From Phycisphaerales bacterium (lineage in GTDB: Bacteria > Planctomycetota > Phycisphaerae > Phycisphaerales > UBA1924): a stretch of 6,742 bases of DNA. Each line of letters starts with the position of its first letter. Positions within the stretch are counted from its first letter, which is position 1. The notes beneath the pieces are model-generated. The model made no database searches, was not told the origin of the DNA, and was given only the letters and a program-made list of their open reading frames with translations. Location of the stretch: positions 1 to 6,742 of the forward strand of contig JAJDDH010000270.1 in the NCBI GenBank assembly GCA_029260415.1. Direction: 5' to 3'. Below are positions 1-5,893 of the stretch, in pieces. Both the position numbers and the translations under genes were made by a program.

Positions 1-1
1 A

Positions 2-196
2 GAGCCCGTCATCAAGATGACCTTCGAGAAGGGCGAGCCCGTGGTCATCAAGGAAGGCCCGTTCGCCAACTACGAGGGCACCGTGGACGAGCTGTTCCCC
101 GAGAAGGGGCAGGTCCGCGTGCTGGTCACCATCTTCGGGCGCCAGGCCCCGGTGGACCTCGAGGAGTGGCAGATCTCCAAGGCCGACGAGGACTGA
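2..196 (+). CDS. nusG: Transcription termination/antitermination protein NusG, C-terminal part (5' end outside window)
   Basis: The first 64 codons of the window, read in the frame that ends at the TGA at 194-196, give the C-terminal KOW domain of NusG. The recognisable core is a GEPVVIKEGPFANYEGTV stretch (the KOW loop), then a VRVLVTIFGRQAPVDLE strand pair, and the tail EEWQISKADED. In the family, this domain binds Rho or ribosomal protein S10 (NusE), while the missing N-terminal NGN domain binds RNA polymerase. NusG thereby suppresses pausing and couples transcription to translation. The IFGR and PVDLE pattern is that of housekeeping NusG rather than of a divergent paralogue such as RfaH, but without the NGN domain this is not certain. 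The gene usually followed by rplK in bacteria is here followed by an unrelated envelope-protein gene on the same strand after 140 bases. Confidence 0.94.
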   Translation, partial: EPVIKMTFEKGEPVVIKEGPFANYEGTVDELFPEKGQVRVLVTIFGRQAPVDLEEWQISKADED

Positions 197-282
197 GACG
201 CGTTGGCGCCTTCCCGCGGCGCCCCGCTGAGGGCGTCTCCGGGCGTCTTCGGATGAAGATTCGCTCACGCTTGGCGTGAGCG
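195..282 (+). terminator. Consecutive hairpins after nusG, possible factor-dependent or U-tract-less terminator
   Basis: Three stem-loops follow the nusG stop. The first has an outer 7-bp stem (195-201 with 233-239) enclosing an inner GGCGCC stem (205-210 with 218-223). The second is a 5-bp stem (246-250 with 255-259) around GGAT. The third is a perfect 9-bp stem (262-270 with 274-282) with a TTG loop. None is followed by a run of T, so a classical intrinsic terminator is not shown. They may stop or slow polymerase, or protect the 3' end of nusG mRNA. Hairpins form easily in sequence this rich in GC, but the perfect 9-bp stem is hard to dismiss. Confidence 0.45.
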
Positions 283-336
283 CGATCGCACGCGAACAAT
301 CCCGCGAGCGCCAGACCGGCGCCGAGGGAGGTTCAC
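197..336. other. Intergenic spacer between nusG and the AsmA-like gene
   Basis: I see no coding sequence of its own in this spacer. It holds the hairpins described above and a near-duplicated decamer (GGGCGTCTCC at 231-240, GGGCGTCTTC at 241-250). The palindrome GCGATCGC lies at 282-289, and a further small GC hairpin (308-312 with 318-322) lies just before the Shine-Dalgarno site. A weak sigma-70-like pair, TTGGCG at 271-276 and AACAAT at 295-300 with 18 bases between, matches consensus at four of six positions in each box. It would start a short leader near 307. This promoter is a guess only. Confidence 0.6.
325..331 (+). promoter_or_regulatory. Shine-Dalgarno sequence of the AsmA-like gene
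   Basis: AGGGAGG lies five bases before the GTG at 337, a normal spacing. It supports that GTG as the start. No other in-frame start nearby has a comparable site. The protein beginning there has a basic N-terminus followed at once by a hydrophobic segment, as expected for a membrane anchor. Confidence 0.75.
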
Positions 337-3300
337 GTGTCAAAGACGAACCGAACCAACGAATCGTCCACAGCGCCCAAGCGCAAGCGCGGGCGGAAGC
401 TGCTCATCGGGCTGGCGCTGCTGCTGGTGCTGATCGTGGTGGGTGTGCTGGCGCTGCCGACCATCGCGGGCGCCGTCGCGCCCGGGATCATCGCGGGCAA
501 GGCGGGCGAGTCGATCGCGGGACGCGTCGAGGTGGACTCGGTGTTGCTGTCGTGGACGGGCACGCAGCGCGTGCGGGGCGTGCGCGTGTACGACCCTGAG
601 GACGTGCTCGTCGCGGAGCTGGACGCGAGCGCGGGCGCGGGGCTGCTGGGCCTGGCGACGGGCTCGCGCAACCTGGGCGAGATCGAGCTCTCTGGCGTGA
701 TCAAGGCGGACCGCAACGACGCGGGCGAGCCGCGGTTCATGAACGCGATCGCCTCAACCAGCGCGCCCGCGAAAGGCGGGAATGCGCCCCAGGGCTCGGG
801 CAAGCCCGCGAGCGTGCCCTCGTCGCTGGGAGCGAAGCTCAACATCTCACAGCTGCGCGTCGAGGATGGCAGCGAGGTGCTGGCGACGCTCACGGGGACC
901 GCGAGCCTGGCGCCCGGGGCGCCGATCCAGGCCAACCTCAAGCCAACCTTTAGCGGCGGCGGCTCGGGCGTGCTCGACGCGACCATCACCTCGCTGATCG
1001 ACAGCGCGGGCGTGATCGACATTGGCGGGGCGAGCGTGGCCCTGACGCTGGACCTCAACGACGTGCCCGCGTCGCTTGTGCAGGCCTTCAACCCGAGCGA
1101 CACGGACCTGCCCGCGATCCTGGGCGAGCGGTTCAGCCTCGACGCCAGTGCCAACGGCACGCTCGAGACCATGGACGCCTCGACCTCCATCGCGAGCGCG
1201 GGCGTCAACGGCGGTGTCGCGATCAACATCCGCGACGGCGTCCTGACCCGCACGGGCGAGTCGGAGATCCGCGTCTCGGGCGAACGCGCGGCCCGGGCCA
1301 TCCCGGCGCTGCGGGCGGCGCTGAGCGAGAGCGGGTCCATCGCGTTTGAGACCTGGCCCGAGGCGACGCTGGTCGTCTCGCAGCTGCGGGCGCCGATGGA
1401 CGCGGTTCGGGCGGGGACGTATGAGGGCGTGCTGGTGGAGCTGCGGGTGGTGTCCACGCCCGCGCGGGCGCGGGTGCCGCTCTCGGGCGATGATTCGCGC
1501 ACGGGCGTGCTGGACGTGAGCCAGATGACGCTTTTCGCGGCGTCGGAGAACCTGAGCACGGGGGTGAACATCGCGGGCGCCGCCAGCGCCACGCTCGATG
1601 GGCGCGACGCGGGCGACATCGTGGTGCAGAACCTGCGCACCGGGGCGCTGTTCGACGCCTCGGGCGCACTGCGCGATCCGATGACGATCGGGGTCACGGG
1701 CGAGGTGCTCGTGACCGGGCTCGCGGCGGAGACGGTCCAGCCCTTCCTGGACGCGTCGGGCATGTCGATCGCACAGGAGATCGGCCCGATCATCAACGCG
1801 TCGCTCAGGGCGTCGAGCGAGGAGGGATCGGAGGCGATCCGCCTGGCGCTGACGATGGACGGGGCGAAGATCGAGGCCTCGACGCGCGTGATCGTCGAGG
1901 GATTGAGCGTCCGGGGCGACCCGGAGGCCCCGGGCGGGCGGGCGCTGAGCGTCAACATGACCGATCCGTCGGCGACGCTGACACGGGTGCTGGGCGAGTC
2001 CGGGGTGACGATCGATCGCGCTGCGGCGATCACGCTCGTGGTGCAGACGCTCAGCGTGGACCTGAACGCGTTCTCGGGCGGGACGCCCGACCTGCGGGGC
2101 GTGCGCGCGCAGGGCGCGCTCCGGGCGAGCTCGATCTCGGGCTCGCTGGCGCGTGAGGGCGAGGTCACGCCGATCTCGATCACGGGGCTGCAGGTGAGCC
2201 TCGACGCGCCCGAGTCGCTGGCGAACGTCACAGGGAAGGGGGAGCTCCAGCTCGCGTCGGGCTCCAGCCCGCCCGCGGCGGTCACCGCGGACCTGCGGGC
2301 GAGCGATCTGCTGGGCGGCGCGGGTGAGATCGACATCTGGGGCGCGACCATCGCGGCGTCGGTCAAGGCGCCGAGCATCCCCGCGGGAGCGATCAGCGCG
2401 TTCCTGCCCGCCGAGACGCTCGACGCGGCCCAGGACCTGGGCCCGAGCGTCAGAGTGGACGCGAGCGTGAGCAAGGGGCCCGGGCGGGAGACGCCGGCGA
2501 GCATCGACCTGGCGGTCGGGAGCGACCGGGTCTCGCTCACGGGCAAGCTGATCGCCGACGAGCAGCGCGTGCGCACGCGTGAGGGCGGGATCATCCTGAC
2601 GCTGTCCGGGCTCGCGGGGCTGATGGAGCGGCACGCGCCGCTGCCCGAGGGCTTCGCGGTCCGCCCGCAGGCGGCGGGCGTGTTCCGCGTGACGAGCCTG
2701 GAGCTGCCCCTGAGCGAGGGCAAGCCCTCGATCGAGGGCGCCACGTTCGACGCGAGCGCCCGTGTGACGCAGATGGGGGTGTTTTCCAGCGAGGGCACGA
2801 AGCCGCGGGCCAACGCCAAGCCGATCGAGCTGAGTCTCACGCGGGCGTCGGGCGCTGACCTGACGTTCAAGCTCGCGACCGAAGGCGTGGTCCTGAAGGG
2901 GATGCCTCTGGGCGGTGACGGCGCGGGCGGGGCGCTGCGTGAGGCGCCCCCGAGCGAGCTGGCGTTCAGTGTGCAGGGCTCGGCGCCGTGGGCGGGGCTG
3001 GTCGGAGGCGGGGGCGGCGATGTCGCCTTCACGCTGACCGGCTCGCTGTCCGACGAGGCTGGGCAGCCCCTGGCGGGGCTGAGCGGGGGCGGGAAGGTCC
3101 GGGCGCCGGGCCTGGACCGGGTGGATGTCAACGCGACGGCGCAGCTGACGAGCAGCCAGCGCACGCAGGAGGCGCTGGCGCTTGGCGATCTGCTGACGGG
3201 GCTGTTCGGCAAGGACGCCAGGCTCAGCGCGTCGCTCGCGTCGGAGTCGTTCGACACGGCGAGCCCGATCAAGGGCTCGCGGATCGGGCTTGAGATCGAG

Positions 3301-4590
3301 TCGCCGCGGATGAAGACGAGCGCGCCGGTGCGTCTGGTGGGCGAGAGCGCATCGCTGCGTCTGGAGCGGGCCTCGGCGCTGACCTGGCGGGTCGCGCCCG
3401 AGTGGGCCAACGCGCGCCTGGCGGGCCAGGGCGAGGCGCCCTTCCGCCTGTCGCGCCCGGTGGACCTGAAGCTGGACCTGCAGCGCCTGGTCCTGCCCCA
3501 GGACGAGAGCGTGAGCCTGGACGTGCAGGTCGGCGCGACGTCCAGCGATGTCGCGCTCACCATGGCGGACGGTTCAGAGATCCAGTACCAGGGGCTCGTC
3601 GCGACGGCCAGCAGCACCCAGACGCCCGGCGTGCTCGCGATCAACGCGACCATGAAGAACAAGGGCGGCGGGGTCGACGCGATCTCCGCCGAGCTGACGG
3701 TCGAGGGGCTCGGCTCGCAGGACCAGCAGCCCGCGGCGAGCGGGCTGATCGCGCTCAAGTCGCTGCCCAGCACCGTCGCCGACGCGATCGTCGGGGGCAA
3801 CGGCAAGCTCGCGATGCTCCTCGGGGAGACCGCGGACGTGCGCGTCCGCCTGGAGAACTTCCCGCGCGAGGGCGGGGCGGCCAGGGGCAGCGTCAACGGC
3901 GTGAACGCGACGGCGTCCTTCGACGGACGCGTCGAGAGCGGGACCTTCGTTGTCACGAGGCCCGCGGTGGTCAACATCAACCGCGTCGACAATGAGTTCG
4001 GCTTCGAGCTGGCGAAAATCGTCCCCATCTTCGGCGGCATCACCAAGCAGCAGGGCGTGCACGCGCCCGGGCGCGTCGAGATCAGCCCCCTGCGCATCCC
4101 CGTTGACGGACGCGACATCCTCCAGCACGCCTCGGCGACGATCAACATCGACCCGGGCGAGGCCAACCTCCAGCTCGACGGCGGGCTCGGGAAGTTCCTC
4201 AAGCTCGGCGGGCAGGGACAGACCATCGGTCAGCGCCTGCAGCCATTCGATGTCCGCTACGAGAAGGGCGTCGCGACGTACAACAACCTCACCGTGCCCG
4301 TCGGCGAGTTCAAGCTCGTCTCCAAGGGCAGCGACAATCTCGTTGAGCAGTCCCAGAACGTCCGCGTGAACCTGCCCGTCGGGGCGCTCGCGGCGGAGTT
4401 TGCGGGGGGGACGGGCGTGCTCGGGCAGGTGCTCGACGCCACAGGCGGGGTCTCGCTCGCGAGCGTCGGCGCCATCGGCAAGAGCGGGTGGGAGCTCAAG
4501 CTCGGGGGCGGTGGTGGCAGCGGCAACACGCCCGACCCGGGCAAGCTCCTCGAGGGCATCCTCGGCGGGCGCAAGAAGGACGGCGGCTGA
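337..4590 (+). CDS. Large membrane-anchored AsmA/TamB-like repeat protein (1417 aa)
   Basis: This GTG-started gene encodes a 1417-residue protein whose exact function I do not recognise. A basic stretch (KRKRGRK, 15-21) precedes one hydrophobic segment (about 22-48), which predicts a signal anchor with the bulk outside the cytoplasm. A segment typical of AsmA-like N-termini follows (GESIAGRVEVDSVLLSW, 57-73), then a Gly/Pro/Ser linker (about 143-163). The rest alternates short beta strands and turns in the way of AsmA, DUF748 and TamB proteins, which form long lipid-binding beta grooves. From about 241 onward five modules recur. The tail is glycine-rich (GGGGGSG, 1390-1396) and ends in a basic GGRKKDGG. 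There are no cysteines and only five tyrosines (85, 362, 1084, 1308, 1315). An envelope role in lipid transport or outer-membrane upkeep is inferred from family character, not shown. The gene follows nusG by 140 bases and has a good Shine-Dalgarno site. I am sure of the gene but only fairly sure of the family. Confidence 0.85.
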   Translation: MSKTNRTNESSTAPKRKRGRKLLIGLALLLVLIVVGVLALPTIAGAVAPGIIAGKAGESIAGRVEVDSVLLSWTGTQRVRGVRVYDPEDVLVAELDASAGAGLLGLATGSRNLGEIELSGVIKADRNDAGEPRFMNAIASTSAPAKGGNAPQGSGKPASVPSSLGAKLNISQLRVEDGSEVLATLTGTASLAPGAPIQANLKPTFSGGGSGVLDATITSLIDSAGVIDIGGASVALTLDLNDVPASLVQAFNPSDTDLPAILGERFSLDASANGTLETMDASTSIASAGVNGGVAINIRDGVLTRTGESEIRVSGERAARAIPALRAALSESGSIAFETWPEATLVVSQLRAPMDAVRAGTYEGVLVELRVVSTPARARVPLSGDDSRTGVLDVSQMTLFAASENLSTGVNIAGAASATLDGRDAGDIVVQNLRTGALFDASGALRDPMTIGVTGEVLVTGLAAETVQPFLDASGMSIAQEIGPIINASLRASSEEGSEAIRLALTMDGAKIEASTRVIVEGLSVRGDPEAPGGRALSVNMTDPSATLTRVLGESGVTIDRAAAITLVVQTLSVDLNAFSGGTPDLRGVRAQGALRASSISGSLAREGEVTPISITGLQVSLDAPESLANVTGKGELQLASGSSPPAAVTADLRASDLLGGAGEIDIWGATIAASVKAPSIPAGAISAFLPAETLDAAQDLGPSVRVDASVSKGPGRETPASIDLAVGSDRVSLTGKLIADEQRVRTREGGIILTLSGLAGLMERHAPLPEGFAVRPQAAGVFRVTSLELPLSEGKPSIEGATFDASARVTQMGVFSSEGTKPRANAKPIELSLTRASGADLTFKLATEGVVLKGMPLGGDGAGGALREAPPSELAFSVQGSAPWAGLVGGGGGDVAFTLTGSLSDEAGQPLAGLSGGGKVRAPGLDRVDVNATAQLTSSQRTQEALALGDLLTGLFGKDARLSASLASESFDTASPIKGSRIGLEIESPRMKTSAPVRLVGESASLRLERASALTWRVAPEWANARLAGQGEAPFRLSRPVDLKLDLQRLVLPQDESVSLDVQVGATSSDVALTMADGSEIQYQGLVATASSTQTPGVLAINATMKNKGGGVDAISAELTVEGLGSQDQQPAASGLIALKSLPSTVADAIVGGNGKLAMLLGETADVRVRLENFPREGGAARGSVNGVNATASFDGRVESGTFVVTRPAVVNINRVDNEFGFELAKIVPIFGGITKQQGVHAPGRVEISPLRIPVDGRDILQHASATINIDPGEANLQLDGGLGKFLKLGGQGQTIGQRLQPFDVRYEKGVATYNNLTVPVGEFKLVSKGSDNLVEQSQNVRVNLPVGALAAEFAGGTGVLGQVLDATGGVSLASVGAIGKSGWELKLGGGGGSGNTPDPGKLLEGILGGRKKDGG
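1057..4107 (+). repeat. Five diverged protein modules of about 220 residues within the AsmA-like gene
   Basis: Two landmarks recur in order. Landmark A is a proline/hydrophobic helix-like stretch ending in LG or similar and followed by alternating beta residues. It begins near residues 241 (VPASLVQAF), 459 (LAAETVQPF), 678 (IPAGAISAF), 942 (TQEALALGDLL) and 1141 (LPSTVADAI). Landmark B ends in a short strand of the type hydrophobic-x-hydrophobic-Pro: VSQLRAP (347-353), VQTLSVD (569-575), VTSLELP (785-791), LQRLVLP (1048-1054), ISPLRIP (1249-1255). A to A distances are 218, 219, 264 and 199 residues, and B segments begin 74-85 residues after A. Module DNA starts are 1057, 1711, 2368, 3160 and 3757. 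Identity is low, so this is a structural repeat, not a recent DNA duplication. Confidence 0.6.
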
Positions 4591-4599
4591 GCCTCAGCC
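4585..4599. terminator. Short inverted repeat spanning both convergent stop codons
   Basis: GGCTGA (4585-4590) and TCAGCC (4594-4599) form a 6-bp stem with a GCC loop. The TGA of the AsmA-like gene is in the left arm and the reverse-complement TGA of the peptidase gene is in the right arm. It is the only structure in the three-base gap between these convergent genes, and being symmetric it could act on both strands. It lacks a U-tract on either side, so terminator activity is uncertain. Confidence 0.35.
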
Positions 4600-5814
4600 C
4601 CCGACCACAAACTTCCGCTCGTCCCACAGCTTGTCCAGGCGGGCCCGGAAGCTGGGGGACTCGCCCAGTGAGGTGGCGCACGCGCCCAGCAGCTCGACCA
4701 TGCCCAGGTAGTCGCGGATCGACACATGCTCACGCCCGACACGCGGGCGCGAGGTGTGTGTGCCCGCCTGCACCGCGGTCAGGTCCGCCATGTTGTGGTA
4801 GTTGCCCAGCGGCAGGCAGACGCACGTCGCGGTGTACGCGTAGGCGCAGAAGACCGACGCCTCGCACGCGCCCCCGGCCATGAGCTTGCGCTGCCAGCGG
4901 AACTTGGGCGCGTCCGTCGCCTTCTCGGTTGCGCGGGCGTGGGCGCTGCCGCCCAGGCTCTCGGCGACCTTGGCGATCTGCGTCGTCAGCTCGGGCGTGA
5001 ACACGCTGATGCGGTCGCCCACGCGCACGATCGGCCCGCCCCCGATGGGCGATTCCTTCGGGTCGGCGCGGGAGTTCTCCAGGCAGATCAGTCGCGCGTT
5101 CTTGGGCGGGGTCTCGCTCCGGCACGCGCCGATGGCGCCGATGAACCCGATCTCCTCGGCCATCGTGAACAGGATCCGCAGGTCCGCGACCGACTCGCCG
5201 CGGGCGCGCGCCAGGCGGGTTTCTTCCAGCGCGCCCAGGGCCGCGGCGACCGCGGCGAGGTCGTCGCACGCGTCGGTGTGCAGCACACCCCCCTCGACGG
5301 CCTCGCCCCCGTCGGGCGCGGGGAGGATCTCCTGGGCAGGCAGGTCCCACACCGCGATGTCGCCCGGGTTGACGCTGGCGCCCGCGTCGTCGAGGGTCGC
5401 GCTGAACATCTTGAATGGCTCGTGCGGGCCCTCGGTCTTGGCGGTGATGGTCGCGCCGTGCGACGAGTTGTCGTCGGTGTGGACGATGATGCGGGCGTCG
5501 AGGAAGTAGTCGTCCATGACGCCGCCGCGGAAGGCGAGGGTGAGGTCAGCTCCGTCGCGCGACTCGACGACAAAGGCGGGGTGGTCCAGGTGGGCGGTCA
5601 GGTAGAGCGGTCCGGCGTCGGTCGCGGGCTCGTCCCTGAACGCGATGGTCAGGTTCTGGTGCTCGTCACGCGTGAGCGTGAGGTCGTCGCGCTCACCGGC
5701 CCAGCGCTCGATCCACGCGACCACTCGGTCCTCGCGGCCCGCGGAGGTGGGGAGCTTCGTGATCTGCCTGAGCCAGTCGGTGTAGGTCGCGGCGCGGTCG
5801 TCGGGGATGGGCAT
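4594..5814 (-). CDS. M42-family-like metallopeptidase (putative aminopeptidase, 406 aa)
   Basis: The 406-residue product carries the landmarks of clan MH co-catalytic metallopeptidases and is closest to M42. LTAHLDHPAF supplies a metal-binding His75 and the general Asp77. TDACDDLAA supplies a bridging aspartate (probably Asp184). FTMAEEIGFIGA supplies Glu220/Glu221 as catalytic base and metal ligand. ICLEN supplies Glu246 where M42 enzymes usually have Asp. PLGNYHNM supplies the last ligand, His340. GGGPIVRVGDRI (258-269) and LMAGGACEAS (311-320) match the M42 regions around the GTDA motif. Residues about 85-175 correspond to the small beta domain inserted in M42 enzymes. The likely role is removal of N-terminal residues from peptides in the cytoplasm: there is no signal peptide and there are eight cysteines. 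ATG at 5814 is preferred because an upstream in-frame TTG at 5835 lies in the U-tract of a terminator. No Shine-Dalgarno site is visible. Substrate is unknown, and another clan MH hydrolase activity is possible. Confidence 0.88.
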   Translation of the reverse strand: MPIPDDRAATYTDWLRQITKLPTSAGREDRVVAWIERWAGERDDLTLTRDEHQNLTIAFRDEPATDAGPLYLTAHLDHPAFVVESRDGADLTLAFRGGVMDDYFLDARIIVHTDDNSSHGATITAKTEGPHEPFKMFSATLDDAGASVNPGDIAVWDLPAQEILPAPDGGEAVEGGVLHTDACDDLAAVAAALGALEETRLARARGESVADLRILFTMAEEIGFIGAIGACRSETPPKNARLICLENSRADPKESPIGGGPIVRVGDRISVFTPELTTQIAKVAESLGGSAHARATEKATDAPKFRWQRKLMAGGACEASVFCAYAYTATCVCLPLGNYHNMADLTAVQAGTHTSRPRVGREHVSIRDYLGMVELLGACATSLGESPSFRARLDKLWDERKFVVGG

Positions 5815-5893
5815 GGGGCATGGTAGAGCGCACAAGAAAGGGCCGACCCGGATCGGATCGGCCCCTGATGGGAGACAGAGGAACGGACGGGGC
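5815..5893. other. Intergenic spacer between helicase and peptidase genes
   Basis: This 79-base gap on the minus strand contains the terminator above and little else. The last 19 bases before the peptidase start hold no Shine-Dalgarno match and no recognisable -10/-35 pair. A tandem GGGCATGG-like repeat (about 5810-5822 on the plus strand) places a second ATG seven bases upstream of the chosen start, in another frame. Confidence 0.6.
5834..5864 (-). terminator. Intrinsic terminator downstream of the DEAD-box helicase gene
   Basis: Read on the minus strand, GGGCCGA (5864-5840 side) pairs with TCGGCCC in a perfect 7-bp stem, extendable by a G-U and an A-U pair, around an 11-base loop. TTTCTT (5839-5834) follows at once. 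This is the one structure in the window with both a strong stem and a U-tract. It starts 29 bases after the helicase stop and ends only 19 bases before the peptidase ATG. Confidence 0.75.

Noticed and set aside
276..599. Small plus-strand frame overlapping the start of the AsmA-like gene
   Set aside because: It overlaps the real gene in another frame over most of its length and has an Arg/Gly/Ala-rich shadow composition.
847..2634. Second long antisense frame (595 codons) rich in Arg, Asp and His
   Set aside because: Composition is that of a GC-rich shadow frame, there is no domain or start signal, and it lies inside a well-supported gene.
333..4226. A nearly unbroken antisense reading frame of 1297 codons opposite the AsmA-like gene
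   Set aside because: It is offset by one base from the sense codons, so antisense stops would need a Tyr codon after a C- or T-ending codon, or a His/Gln codon after a T-ending codon. The protein has only five Tyr and T-ending codons are rare at this GC content. The frame stops opening only where CGC-TAC occurs near 4257. The product is a Ser/Pro/Arg-rich shadow without domains.
4726..5826. Plus-strand frame of 366 codons opposite the peptidase gene
   Set aside because: It consists of low-complexity Arg/Gly/Val/Asp sequence, while the opposite strand carries clear peptidase motifs.
5833..5835. In-frame TTG as an earlier start of the peptidase
   Set aside because: It sits in the U-tract of the upstream terminator, would add the unusual MCALPCP extension, and lacks a ribosome-binding site.
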